A DNA stretch of 64,000 nucleotides from Methylovirgula sp. 4M-Z18 (GTDB lineage Bacteria > Pseudomonadota > Alphaproteobacteria > Rhizobiales > Beijerinckiaceae), in NCBI RefSeq assembly GCF_037890675.1, contig NZ_CP149574.1, positions 4,688,874 through 4,752,873 of the forward strand, read 5' to 3'. Of this stretch, positions 1 through 8,352 are shown in pieces. A program made the position numbers and the translations under genes. Under the pieces are notes generated by a model, which saw nothing but the letters and a program-made list of their open reading frames with translations, did no database searches and was not told the origin of the DNA. How positions within the stretch are numbered: the stretch's first letter is position 1; each line of letters opens with the position of its first letter.

Positions 1-524
1 TGGCGGACGACGCGACCCATGCGGATCCGGCCGTGCGTGCGAGGCTGGTCGCGGGGCTCGCCCGCGCGTCCGGCCTCGGCGGCATGGCCGGCGGACAGGC
101 GCTCGATCTGGCCGCGGAACAAGCCACAGCACCGCTCAGCGAGTCTGAAATCGGCCAGCTCCAGGCCATGAAGACGGGGGCGCTGCTGCGCTTCGCGGTC
201 GAGGCCGGCGGCCTGATCGGCAAGGCCGATGTGGGAACGCGGCAGGCTCTGGCGCGCTACGGCTCGGCGCTCGGCGCCGCCTTCCAGATCGCCGACGATA
301 TTCTCGATGCCGAGAGCGACACGGCCACGCTCGGCAAGCAGGCGGGCAAGGACGCCGACCGCAACAAGGCGACGTTGGTGGCGAGCTTGGGCTTGGAGGC
401 GGCCAAGCGCGAGCGCGACCGCCTTGCTGCAGAGGCGGAAAGCGCGTTGCAATTGCCGCAATGGCGCGGGCAGACGGATATTTTGATCGAGGCCGCGCGC
501 TTCACCGCACAACGACGGAAGTAG
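1..524 (+). CDS. ispA: Polyprenyl (farnesyl/geranylgeranyl) diphosphate synthase, 3' part
   Basis: C-terminal portion of a trans-isoprenyl diphosphate synthase, which condenses isopentenyl diphosphate with allylic diphosphates in the cytoplasm. The reading frame is open from base 3, so the gene begins outside the window and its first aspartate-rich motif is not visible. What is seen is the GMAGGQALDL helix, the KTGALLRFAVEAGG segment and the second aspartate-rich motif in AFQIADDILDAESD, followed by the KATLV region: the usual order of the IspA family. The stop codon TAG at 522-524 is made from a TA target duplication plus the first base of the inserted element 524-791; without the insertion the stop would be TAA and the next gene would start two bases later. 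Confidence 0.9.
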   Translation, partial: ADDATHADPAVRARLVAGLARASGLGGMAGGQALDLAAEQATAPLSESEIGQLQAMKTGALLRFAVEAGGLIGKADVGTRQALARYGSALGAAFQIADDILDAESDTATLGKQAGKDADRNKATLVASLGLEAAKRERDRLAAEAESALQLPQWRGQTDILIEAARFTAQRRK

Positions 525-791
525 GGCCTGTTAACACAATTGGATAGGGTCTGGATGAGGTCAAAAATGGTCATAAGCAAGGAGCATTGCGTAGCCGGTA
601 CGTCCGCACCGGCAAGCATTGCGACGCGGCAGATGACCATTTTTCACCTCACCCCCGAAGGGGGCGTGGCGAATTTGACCGATTGGTGCGTCGCCAATCG
701 TCGCAAGGCGGACGCCTTGCTTCCTCATGGCTCCTGCCACTCGGTCAAATTCGCTCACGTCCAGACCCCATCCAATTGTGTTAACAGGCCC
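524..791. mobile_element. MITE-like element with 32-bp terminal inverted repeats and TA target duplication
   Basis: The ends are inverted repeats (524-555 and 760-791) with a single mismatch; both begin GGGCCTGTTAACACAATTGG on their own strand. The element is bracketed by TA at 522-523 and 792-793, the target duplication typical of IS630/Tc1-mariner transposition. Inside are two further inverted pairs, around 558-575 with 633-651, and GCGAATTTGACCGA near 670 with its exact complement near 741-754, so the single strand could fold into a cloverleaf. No transposase is encoded, so movement would need a transposase in trans. The element separates the ispA-like gene from the next gene, originally two bases apart. 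Confidence 0.8.
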
Positions 792-796
792 TAACC

Positions 797-1504
797 ATGG
801 ACAGCGGAGTTTTGGCGCAGCATCGCAGGCACTTCGTCCTCGTCCGCTATGTCCGCGCCCGGCCGCGGCTGTTCGTCTGTCTGCTGATCGGCCTTGTTGC
901 CGGCTTCCTGTTTCCAAGCCATTGGCACCTGGCGACGCGCGTCTTGCTGGCATGGAATCTCGCGACGATTTTGTTTCTGATCAGCATCGGCAGCATGATG
1001 GCGCATGCCCGTCCCGAGACGATCCGCCGCAACGCGGCCCTGCAGGACGAGGGCAAGGGCGTCATCCTCGCGTCTGCGATCGTCGCAGCAACTGCCAGCA
1101 TCGCCGCCATCATCGTGCAATTGGGCGCCGTCAAGGATGCGACAGGCCTCGTGAAATATATGCACCTTGGTCTCGCCTGCAGCACGATTTTGAGTTCCTG
1201 GGCGTTCGTTCATGTGATCTTCGCACTGCATTACGCACATGAATATTTCGACGAATGGCGCAAGGAGAAGAATACCGACCCGAAGAAGCGCGGCCTTGGC
1301 ATTCCCGGCCTCGATGACGTGCCGGATTATATGGACTTTCTTTATTTCGCTTTCGTGATCGGCGTCGCCTCGGCCACCGCCGACATCAACATCACCAGCC
1401 GCACGATCCGCCGCGTCGCGCTGGTGCACTGTGTCGTCGCCTTCTTCTTCAACATGGCGATTCTGGGTTTGACGATCAATATCGCGGCAGGGCTCCTATC
1501 ATAA
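797..1504 (+). CDS. DUF1345 family integral membrane protein
   Basis: A 235-residue protein matching the DUF1345 family, inner-membrane proteins of unknown function. Hydrophobic segments are visible at about residues 25-42, 50-70, 85-110, 120-145, 175-190 and 210-230. A conserved-looking stretch, LACSTILSSWAFVHVIFALHYAHEYF, lies in the middle and the loop with PDYMDFLYFAF follows. The start at ATG 797 lies just outside the right end of the MITE-like element, so the native promoter or ribosome-binding site may have been altered. Before the insertion it was almost certainly co-transcribed with the ispA-like gene. No function can be assigned from sequence. Confidence 0.8.
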   Translation: MDSGVLAQHRRHFVLVRYVRARPRLFVCLLIGLVAGFLFPSHWHLATRVLLAWNLATILFLISIGSMMAHARPETIRRNAALQDEGKGVILASAIVAATASIAAIIVQLGAVKDATGLVKYMHLGLACSTILSSWAFVHVIFALHYAHEYFDEWRKEKNTDPKKRGLGIPGLDDVPDYMDFLYFAFVIGVASATADINITSRTIRRVALVHCVVAFFFNMAILGLTINIAAGLLS

Positions 1505-1523
1505 GGCGAGATGGCTCGCGCCC

Positions 1524-3644
1524 TCACTGATTGAACAATTGCTCAAACAGGCCGCCCCCCCGCCGCGGCGGCGGTTGATCGCGGCCGGCATTCGGGATCG
1601 ACGCCGGCGGAACGAGGTCCGGTGGCACATCGGCCTGCCGGACCGGCACCTGATCGGGCTGCGGCATATCGGAGACGACCGCATCCGGTTGCTCTTCGGG
1701 CGGCGGCGCCGGGCTTTGCCAGATGCCGCCGGGCAGGCTGGCCACGGGCACGCCCTGATGCGCCGCGCGCATGTAGCGGCTCCAGATCTCGACCGGCAAG
1801 GAACCGCCGGAGGTGCGCTCGGTCGGCGAGGAATCGTCGTTGCCGAGCCAGACGCCGGTGATCATGTGGCTCGTATAGCCGATGAACCACGCATCGCGGT
1901 AATCCTGGCTCGTGCCGGTCTTGCCGGCGGCCTGCCAGCCCGGCAATTGCGCGCCGCGCGCCGTGCCGGAAATCAGCGTCTCGGTCAGCATGCGGTTCAT
2001 CATGGACAGCGCGTCCTGGTCGATCACGCGGCCGAAGCTCGAGCCTTTGCGCGTATAGAGAACCTGACCGCCCGCCGTGCGAACTTGTCGGATGATATGC
2101 GGCTGCACCGCAATGCCGCCATTGGCGAAAGGTGCATAGGCCGTCACCATTTCGAGCGGCGAGACCTCCGACGTGCCCAGCGCGAGCGACGCATTGAGGT
2201 CGAGGTCGGAGGTGATGCCGAGCTTGTGCGCCGTCGCCGCGATCGCCTTGGCGCCGACTTCGAGCCCGAGCCGCACGGCCACCGTGTTGAGTGATTGCGA
2301 CAGCGCCCGGGTGAGCGTGACAGGACCGGCATAGCGTTTGGTGTAATTTTCCGGCTGCCAGCCCTTCACGTTCAGCGGCGCATCCTCGCGCACCGTATCC
2401 GGCGTCAGGCCGCGCTCGATCGCGGCCAGATAGACGAACGGCTTGAAGGAGGAGCCGGGCTGACGCTTGGCCGAAACGGCGCGGTTGAATTGGCTGTCGG
2501 CATAATTGCGCCCGCCGATCATCGTCTTGATCGCGCCGCTCGGATTCATGGCGACGAGCGCCCCTTGGCTCACGTTGAATTTGCCGCCCTTCTTGTCGAG
2601 CACGTCGGTCAGCGCCTTTTCACCGACATTCTGCAAATTCGGATCGATCGTCGTGGTGACGACGATGTCCTGGTCGATCGCGCCAACCGTGTCGTCGAGC
2701 ACGTCCATCACGTAATCGGCGACATAATTCATCGAGGAAGAATTGTTTTCCTTCGCCACCTGCGCCGGATGGGCGGTGGCAAGCTTCGCCATGGCGTCGG
2801 TGATGAAGCCCTCTTTTTCCATGGCATAGATCACGTCCCTGGCGCGCGCATTGGCCGCATCCTGGTTGTGGTTGGGGGCGAGTTTCGAGGGCGATTTCAT
2901 CAGGCCGGCGAGCACGGCGGCTTCCGAGAGTGTCACCTGGCTCGCATGCTTGCCGTAATATTTCTCCGCCGCCGCCTCGACGCCGTAAGCGCCGGAACCG
3001 AAATAGACACGGTTGAGATAGAGCTCGAGGATCTGATCCTTGGTGTATTTATGCTCCAACCAGACGGCGAGGATCGCCTCCTGGATCTTGCGCGACAAGG
3101 TGCGCTCCTGGGTCAGGAACAGGTTCTTGGCGAGCTGCTGGGTCAGGGTCGAGCCCCCTTGCACGTGGCGGCGCAGGATGACGTCCGAGAGAACGGCTCG
3201 GGCGATGCCGAGCGGGTCGATACCGAAATGGTGGTAAAAGCGCCGGTCTTCGATCGCGACGAAGGCTTTGGGCAGATAGGGCGGCAAATCGGCGATATGG
3301 ATCGCGGCGCCGCCCGTATCGCCGCGATTGGCGAGCAGGCTGCCGTCCTCCGCCACGATGGCGATATTGGGCGGGCGCTTGGGCACTTCGAGCTGGTCGA
3401 TGGGCGGCAATTGGCCGGCATAATAGGTGATGAGCCCGGCGAGGCCGATGATGCCCCAGACGCCGAGCACGACGCACCAATAGGCCAGCCGCCGGGCGAG
3501 CGAGCGCTTCGTCCGGGCCATCCGCACCGTTTTTTTCGGCTTTTTCGGCCGTTTTGGCGGATCGTCGTCGGGGCTGCGTTTGCGCTTGGGCGCGCCGGCG
3601 ATCCGGTCGTCCGCCGAGACGCCATCCTTCAGAAAATCAAACAT
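1524..3644 (-). CDS. Class A penicillin-binding protein (PBP1a family), bifunctional transglycosylase/transpeptidase
   Basis: A 706-residue bifunctional peptidoglycan synthase that polymerises glycan strands and cross-links them in the periplasm. The N-terminus is a basic, lysine-rich cytoplasmic tail (to about residue 53), followed by one membrane anchor (about 55-76). The glycosyltransferase domain shows the catalytic EDRRFYHH motif (Glu132) and GGSTLTQQLAKN (about 163-174). The transpeptidase domain shows SSFK (catalytic Ser398), SLN (451-453) and KTGT (575-578). The C-terminus is proline-rich and low-complexity. At 706 residues it is shorter than the roughly 800-residue PBP1a with an extra OB-like insert. 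It is divergent from dnaN and convergent with the DUF1345 gene. Confidence 0.93.
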   Translation of the reverse strand: MFDFLKDGVSADDRIAGAPKRKRSPDDDPPKRPKKPKKTVRMARTKRSLARRLAYWCVVLGVWGIIGLAGLITYYAGQLPPIDQLEVPKRPPNIAIVAEDGSLLANRGDTGGAAIHIADLPPYLPKAFVAIEDRRFYHHFGIDPLGIARAVLSDVILRRHVQGGSTLTQQLAKNLFLTQERTLSRKIQEAILAVWLEHKYTKDQILELYLNRVYFGSGAYGVEAAAEKYYGKHASQVTLSEAAVLAGLMKSPSKLAPNHNQDAANARARDVIYAMEKEGFITDAMAKLATAHPAQVAKENNSSSMNYVADYVMDVLDDTVGAIDQDIVVTTTIDPNLQNVGEKALTDVLDKKGGKFNVSQGALVAMNPSGAIKTMIGGRNYADSQFNRAVSAKRQPGSSFKPFVYLAAIERGLTPDTVREDAPLNVKGWQPENYTKRYAGPVTLTRALSQSLNTVAVRLGLEVGAKAIAATAHKLGITSDLDLNASLALGTSEVSPLEMVTAYAPFANGGIAVQPHIIRQVRTAGGQVLYTRKGSSFGRVIDQDALSMMNRMLTETLISGTARGAQLPGWQAAGKTGTSQDYRDAWFIGYTSHMITGVWLGNDDSSPTERTSGGSLPVEIWSRYMRAAHQGVPVASLPGGIWQSPAPPPEEQPDAVVSDMPQPDQVPVRQADVPPDLVPPASIPNAGRDQPPPRRGGGLFEQLFNQ

Positions 3645-3853
3645 GCCCGCCCGTTACAAATTCTGCCCAAAATAATAGCACTTATTTTAGGCCACGGCCC
3701 ATTAAGGGGCCGTAAAGGGTTGAGCACCCAAAAATTGGGGAAATTGCGGCAGATGCCTGCCGATCCACATGCTTCCTCTTGCGATTTTGCGCAAGACAGG
3801 CAAAAGTCTCCGCCCCCAAGTATCTATCTCCTTGAGTTGAATTGGATTTGCCT

Positions 3854-4972
3854 ATGCTCGTGACCCTCGAACGCGCGGCCCTGCTCAAATCGCTCGGCCA
3901 TGTCCACCGCGTCGTCGAGCGGCGCAACACGATCCCGATCCTGTCCAACGTGCTGTTGCAGGCCAAGGGTCAGTCGCTGACGCTCAAGGCCACCGACCTC
4001 GATCTGGAAGTGACCGAAACCCTCGGCGCCGATGTGACCCAGCCCGGCGGCACCACTTTGCCGGCTCATGTGCTCTATGACATCGTGCGCAAATTGCCGG
4101 ACGGCGCGCAGGTTTCGTTGGAGACGACCGGCGAATCCGGCCAATTGACCCTCCGTTCGGGCCGCTCGCGCTTCCAATTGCAAAGCCTGCCCGAAAGCGA
4201 TTTTCCCGACCTGTCGGCGGATGACCTCAGCCACAAATTCGTCCTGGCGGCGGGCGATCTGAAAAAGCTGATCGAAAAGACCCAGTTCGCCATTTCCACC
4301 GAAGAGACGCGTTATTACCTCAACGGCATTTACATGCATACGACGGATGTCGGCGGCCACGCCATGTTGCGCGCGGTCGCGACCGACGGCCACCGCCTGG
4401 CGCGCGTGGAAATTCCGGCCCCAGCCGGTTCGGTCGGCATGGCCGGCGTGATCATTCCGCGCAAATGCGTGGCCGAAGTGCTGAAATTGATCGAAAGCAG
4501 CGGCGACGACATCACGGTGGAAATGTCCACCACCAAGGCGCGGTTCACCTTCGCCGGCGTCGTGCTGACCTCCAAGCTGATCGACGGCACGTTCCCGGAT
4601 TACGGCCGCGTCATTCCGGCCAACAACGATAAGCGCTTGGTCGTCGAGCGCGACACATTCGCGCAGGCGGTCGACCGTGTGTCCACCATCTCCTCGGAGC
4701 GCGGCCGCGCGGTGAAACTCTCGCTCGCCGATGGCCGCCTGACCTTGTCCGTCACCAATCCGGACAGCGGTTCGGCGACGGAAGAATTGGAAGTCGATTA
4801 CGACGCCGCGCCGATCGATATCGGCTTCAACGCGCGCTACCTGCTCGACATTGCGGCGCAGCTTGATAGCGATACGGCGCTTTTGAAGCTCGCCGATGCG
4901 GGTTCGCCGACCCTGGTGCAGGACCGCGACGGCGCAGCGGCCCTTTACGTGCTCATGCCGATGCGCGTGTAA
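3854..4972 (+). CDS. dnaN: DNA polymerase III beta sliding clamp
   Basis: A 372-residue sliding clamp that encircles DNA and tethers the replicative polymerase. The N-terminus MLVTLERAALLKSLGHVH followed by RRNTIPILSN is characteristic of alphaproteobacterial DnaN, and the protein ends with the canonical YVLMPMRV peptide-binding terminus. An in-frame TTG lies 12 bases upstream, but ATG 3854 agrees with family starts. dnaA is not adjacent. The 209-bp upstream region, shared with the divergent penicillin-binding protein gene, contains no clear DnaA-box cluster, so there is no sign of a replication origin here. The GNAT gene follows after 9 bases. Confidence 0.97.
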   Translation: MLVTLERAALLKSLGHVHRVVERRNTIPILSNVLLQAKGQSLTLKATDLDLEVTETLGADVTQPGGTTLPAHVLYDIVRKLPDGAQVSLETTGESGQLTLRSGRSRFQLQSLPESDFPDLSADDLSHKFVLAAGDLKKLIEKTQFAISTEETRYYLNGIYMHTTDVGGHAMLRAVATDGHRLARVEIPAPAGSVGMAGVIIPRKCVAEVLKLIESSGDDITVEMSTTKARFTFAGVVLTSKLIDGTFPDYGRVIPANNDKRLVVERDTFAQAVDRVSTISSERGRAVKLSLADGRLTLSVTNPDSGSATEELEVDYDAAPIDIGFNARYLLDIAAQLDSDTALLKLADAGSPTLVQDRDGAAALYVLMPMRV

Positions 4973-4981
4973 AGCGCTTTC

Positions 4982-5470
4982 ATGTCGCTGCACATTCGCC
5001 CCGCGGCGCGCGCGGACGCGCCGCACATCTGGCGTTTCCTGCATGATTTGGCGGAATACGAGAAGCTCCTGGACACGTTCACGGTGAGCGAAGAAAAGCT
5101 CGCTGACGCGTTGTTCTGCCTGCAGCCGAAGGTGTTTTGCGATCTTGCCGAATGGAACGGCGCACCTGCGGGGATCGCGATCTGGTATTACAATTACACG
5201 ACCTTCGGCGGGCAGCACGGCATCTATCTCGAAGATCTCTATGTCGGGCAATCGCACCGCGGCCTCGGCCTTGGCCGTGCCCTGCTCGCGCATCTCGCCG
5301 CGCGCTGCGTCGCCGAAGACCTTGTGCGTCTCGATTGGTCGGTGCTGACATGGAACACGCCGGCGATCGATTTTTACAAACAGCTCGGCGCCGAGATGAA
5401 GGACGATTGGGCTGGGTGCAAGCTCACTGGCGCCGCGCTGCGAGGCTTAGCGGCGAGCGCGCGTCGATAA
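4982..5470 (+). CDS. GNAT family N-acetyltransferase (diamine/thialysine acetyltransferase-like)
   Basis: A 162-residue acetyl-CoA-dependent N-acetyltransferase. The opening IRPAARADAPHIWRFLHDLA and EYEKLLD, then IYLEDLYVGQSHRGLGLGRALL (the acetyl-CoA pyrophosphate-binding segment with RGLGLGRA), and DWSVLTWNTPAIDFYKQLGA are features of the spermidine/spermine and thialysine acetyltransferase branch. The substrate is not determined. The short gap to dnaN suggests co-transcription. Its 3' end overlaps a decayed LysR-like fragment on the opposite strand (5447-5543). Confidence 0.85.
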   Translation: MSLHIRPAARADAPHIWRFLHDLAEYEKLLDTFTVSEEKLADALFCLQPKVFCDLAEWNGAPAGIAIWYYNYTTFGGQHGIYLEDLYVGQSHRGLGLGRALLAHLAARCVAEDLVRLDWSVLTWNTPAIDFYKQLGAEMKDDWAGCKLTGAALRGLAASARR

Positions 5471-5543
5471 AGCGGCCAGGTGCTCGGCGCGGGCAAAGTC
5501 GATGAAGGCCCGCAGCATCGGCCTGAACTCGCCGCCCACGTTC
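5447..5543 (-). pseudogene. Remnant of a LysR-type regulator C-terminus
   Basis: On the minus strand the frame reads GGEFRPMLRAFIDFARAEHL and then ends at a stop at 5447-5449. The RAFIDF-type ending is typical of the last helix of LysR substrate-binding domains. Only about 30 codons remain, with no start or DNA-binding domain nearby. This looks like the leftover 3' end of a deleted regulator gene, squeezed between the GNAT gene, which it overlaps, and the methyltransferase gene. The match is short, so the assignment is tentative. Confidence 0.4.
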
Positions 5544-6186
5544 ACTTAAACTGCCAAACACACGAGCGCTTGATTTCGCTGTCTTCGAGCGCCCGCGTCA
5601 CCGGCACCTGATATTCGGCGACGGCAGTGAGCCGTTCGCGATCGAGATAGGCGCGGCCCGGATCGCCGATCAGAACGGTCTTGCCTTGCGCCCGCAAGGC
5701 GAACAGCCAATCCGTCACGCGCTTCGCCATGTCCCGCTCGTAGGATACATCGCCCGCGAGCACCACATCCCAATCGCCGCTTTCGCCGATGATGTCGCCG
5801 GTGCGTGGAAAAAGCGTCACGCCATTCAGTTCCGCATTGAGCGGAATGGCAGCGAGCGCGAAGGAATCGATCTCGCTCGCCTCGACTTTCGCCGCGCCGC
5901 TGAGCGCACAAGCAATGCCGACAAGGCCTGAGCCCGAGGCAAAATCGAGCACGCGCTTGCCGGCAACCACTTGCGGCGAATCGAGAATGTAGCGCGCCAA
6001 CGCCTGGCCGCCTGCCCAAGCGAAGGCCCAAAACGGCGGTGGCAGACCCATTTCGCCGAGTTCTTCTTCGGTCTTCAGCCACAGTTCGGTCGCCTCGTCC
6101 GCAAGATGCAACGTGATCTCGGGCGCGTGCGGCATACACAATGGGCGCGTGTGGGTGAGAATGAAGTCGCGGGCGTCTGCGATCAT
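5542..6186 (-). CDS. Class I SAM-dependent methyltransferase, METTL20/ETF-beta lysine methyltransferase-like
   Basis: A 214-residue methyltransferase of the lysine-methyltransferase (MTF16/METTL20) type. The stretch GLPPPFWAFAWAGGQALARY, the SAM-binding motif VLDFASGSGLVGIACA and the post-motif VVLAGDVSYERDMA match the group whose Agrobacterium member methylates the beta subunit of electron transfer flavoprotein. By homology it is expected to act on ETF-beta in the cytoplasm, but no etf genes lie in this window. Its start ATG overlaps the stop of the upstream glycosyltransferase gene by four bases, implying translational coupling. Confidence 0.78.
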   Translation of the reverse strand: MIADARDFILTHTRPLCMPHAPEITLHLADEATELWLKTEEELGEMGLPPPFWAFAWAGGQALARYILDSPQVVAGKRVLDFASGSGLVGIACALSGAAKVEASEIDSFALAAIPLNAELNGVTLFPRTGDIIGESGDWDVVLAGDVSYERDMAKRVTDWLFALRAQGKTVLIGDPGRAYLDRERLTAVAEYQVPVTRALEDSEIKRSCVWQFK

Positions 6187-7325
6187 CGGCTGCGCGCGAG
6201 CTCTTGATAGACGGCGACGAACTTCGCCGTCACCGCCGCCGTGGTGAAGCCGTCATTCAAGCGCGCCCGCGCCGCCTGCGCGCAGGCGGTGACCAGCGTC
6301 GGATCGGCGCAAAAGCGCAAAATGGCCTTTGTCAGCGCCGGCACATCGGCTGGCGGTACGATCAATCCCTCGATGCCGTCGCGCACATATGTATCGCAGC
6401 CCGGCGTGGAGGTCGTGAGAATGGCGCGTCCCGACGCCGCAGCCTCCAGCAGCGAACGCGGCAGCCCCTCGCCGCCGCGCGACGGCACCAGTGCGATGTG
6501 ATGGTCGCGCCAGACCCGGGCAATATCCAACGTGCGGCCATGCCACGCGATGCCGTCATGTTGCGACCATTGCCGCAAGGTCGCTTCGGTAATGCTGCGC
6601 GGATTTTCCGGATCGGGATCGCCATAAAGATCGAGCGTCACGTCGGCGCCCTGCCGCCGCGCGGCTTGGACCGCCTCGACCGCCTCGATCACGCCTTTCG
6701 ATTCCACCATACGCGCGACCAGCGCGAGCTTGAGCGGCCGCCCCGGCGGCAAGGGCGCAACCGCCCAGGCATCCGGATCGACGCCGGCACCGCCGACGGT
6801 CACATGGCGCGGATCGTTGGGGTTGAGCCCCAGGCTGATCGGATCGTCGGCATTTTCGAACACGAGGCGCACGTTCCGGCCGTTGAGCGGGTAGCGCAGC
6901 AAAAAGCCGATGACCCGGCGCGCGATCTTCGCTTTCGCGCTGGTGCTCGCGCCCATCACACCAAGGCCCGTCACCGCGTGCAGCCGCTTGCGCGCCCCCG
7001 CGAGAATGCCGGCCACTGCGCCGAACAGCACAATGCGCAGGGACACGAGATGCAGCACGTCCGGTGCCACGCCGCGAATGACGCGGGCGTAATTGCCGAT
7101 ATCGCCGAGCATGGCGAGTGGTGAGCCGAAACCGCGCACATGGTTGATGCGAATGAGCTTGACGCCTGCGTCTTCAATGGTTTTGACGCGCGCCTCGTCC
7201 TTCACACGCAGCGCCACCCTCACATCGAAGCCGGCATGGATTGCGGCTTGCGCGGTGACAAGAAAATGCGAAATGAAAAACCAGTCTTCGCTGACGAGAA
7301 AGAGGAGTTTGCGGCGGTCGGTCAT
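6183..7325 (-). CDS. Glycosyltransferase family 4 protein
   Basis: A 380-residue GT4 glycosyltransferase. The N-terminal domain begins RRKLLFLVSEDWFFISHFL. The C-terminal nucleotide-sugar-binding domain contains LKLALVARMVESKGVIEAVEA, HGRTLDIARVWRDHHIALVPS and the acidic motif region RGGEGLPRSLLEAAASG, typical of retaining GT-B enzymes. Acceptor and sugar are unknown; surface polysaccharide or glycolipid is likely. The ATG at 7325 was chosen because the upstream in-frame extension of 28 residues is low-complexity and lies in noncoding repeat DNA. It forms a two-gene unit with the methyltransferase (4-base overlap). Confidence 0.82.
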   Translation of the reverse strand: MTDRRKLLFLVSEDWFFISHFLVTAQAAIHAGFDVRVALRVKDEARVKTIEDAGVKLIRINHVRGFGSPLAMLGDIGNYARVIRGVAPDVLHLVSLRIVLFGAVAGILAGARKRLHAVTGLGVMGASTSAKAKIARRVIGFLLRYPLNGRNVRLVFENADDPISLGLNPNDPRHVTVGGAGVDPDAWAVAPLPPGRPLKLALVARMVESKGVIEAVEAVQAARRQGADVTLDLYGDPDPENPRSITEATLRQWSQHDGIAWHGRTLDIARVWRDHHIALVPSRGGEGLPRSLLEAAASGRAILTTSTPGCDTYVRDGIEGLIVPPADVPALTKAILRFCADPTLVTACAQAARARLNDGFTTAAVTAKFVAVYQELARSR

Positions 7326-7370
7326 GCGGTCGTCACATAAGCCGAGGGGAGCGGCGCGGTCAATGCGCTG

Positions 7371-7500
7371 CCTGGGACCGCGGGCGTCCCGCCCGCAAAT
7401 GGCGCGCAATCGCCGTGCTAAAGGCCTGGATCAACGTTGACGCCCATCTCTCTAAAATCAGCTTCCCTTTCCCGGCGAGCGGGACGCTCGCGGTCCAAGG
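7371..7500. repeat. 130-bp palindromic-ended dispersed repeat, copy A
   Basis: The left end CCTGGGACCGCGGGCGTCCC and the right end, GCGAGCGGGACGCTCGCGG followed by TCC, are imperfect inverted repeats. The whole 130 bp recurs in the same orientation at 8222-8351. Both copies share the internal GGCGCGCAA..CGCCGTGCT and AAGGCCTGGAT..AACGT segments. It resembles a REP/BIME-type intergenic element. The copies bracket the orphan secreted protein gene 7585-8160. Confidence 0.75.
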
Positions 7501-7584
7501 GCGGCACAGATTCAGTTCCCTTCCCTTCGAGCGTAGCGCGCCATAAGCTGCTCGCGACCTACGGCGCGGAACAATCGCAACATC

Positions 7585-8160
7585 ATGAAAAGTCTTCTAG
7601 CACCACTTCTCCTCTGCCTCTGCTTTGCAACGGCCAGCTTTGCCGAAGATCCTGCTTCGCTGGCAATGCGCGTCAATCATTACGTCTCGATCGGCGAAAC
7701 GGCCGCCATCGCCGAATTGCGCAAACCGGAAAATGAGAAGGATCTCGAACTCGGACCGATTCTATGGCCAGGGAACAAATTCACGTTTTGTTATGCCACT
7801 CACGAGCATGAGGGCGGACCTTTATTTTTACCTGGATCAATGGGCGATCTAGCTCAACTGCCATATTTTCCCTACGCTCAATCGGGCTCATCATTTTTCC
7901 TCCTCGCTAGTGGCTGGGTTCTTGCCGGCGTGCCATTTAACTTCCGGTATGATGACATTATCAAATATTGTCAGGAGCGAGAGCCGTTCCGAACAAACCT
8001 GCTTTCAATTCCGACAAAAGAGCAGGCCAAGCAAGATGCTCTGGCTCTTCGCCAATCCAACATGTGGAAAAAGTTGTTTGCACATTCAGGCGAGGTCAAC
8101 GGCGGCAATGAGTCGAGGACATGGGGATTTGTGCAATTACAAGTTAATGCAATCAAATGA
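7585..8160 (+). CDS. Hypothetical secreted protein (191 aa), orphan
   Basis: No family is recognised. A signal peptide is clear: MKSLLAPLLLCLCFATASFA with cleavage expected after AFA-type residues near position 20. The mature part has aromatic-rich stretches (NKFTFCYATHEHEGG, LPYFPYAQSGSSFFLL) and three cysteines, and ends without a membrane anchor, so a periplasmic location is likely. The DNA is visibly AT-richer than its neighbours and is flanked on both sides by the same 130-bp repeat, which is suggestive of acquisition or mobilisation as a unit. No strong Shine-Dalgarno sequence precedes the ATG. Confidence 0.6.
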   Translation: MKSLLAPLLLCLCFATASFAEDPASLAMRVNHYVSIGETAAIAELRKPENEKDLELGPILWPGNKFTFCYATHEHEGGPLFLPGSMGDLAQLPYFPYAQSGSSFFLLASGWVLAGVPFNFRYDDIIKYCQEREPFRTNLLSIPTKEQAKQDALALRQSNMWKKLFAHSGEVNGGNESRTWGFVQLQVNAIK

Positions 8161-8221
8161 TTTGCTTTGCATCGACCCAAGGGCGGTGGCGGGGCCAATG
8201 CGCTTCTTAAGATTGCCGGCC

Positions 8222-8351
8222 CCAGGGACCGCAAACGTCCCGCCCGCAAACGGCGCGCAAGCGCCGTGCTGAAGGCCTGGATGAACGTCAGCGCTCACTT
8301 TTGCAAAATCGGCACGCCTTTTCCGGCGAGCGGGACGCTCGCGGTCCCAGG
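8222..8351. repeat. 130-bp palindromic-ended dispersed repeat, copy B
   Basis: Direct repeat of 7371-7500 with a few substitutions. Its outer ends are inverted repeats of each other, both reading CCC(A/T)GGGACCGC inward on their own strand. The right end abuts the stop codon of the ogt gene (8353-8355). A shorter relative of the same end motif forms the palindrome at 20383-20456. Confidence 0.75.
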
Positions 8352-8352
8352 G

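Noticed and set aside
3645-3853. Replication origin next to dnaN
   Set aside because: No DnaA-box cluster, dnaA or AT-rich unwinding element is present in the intergenic region.
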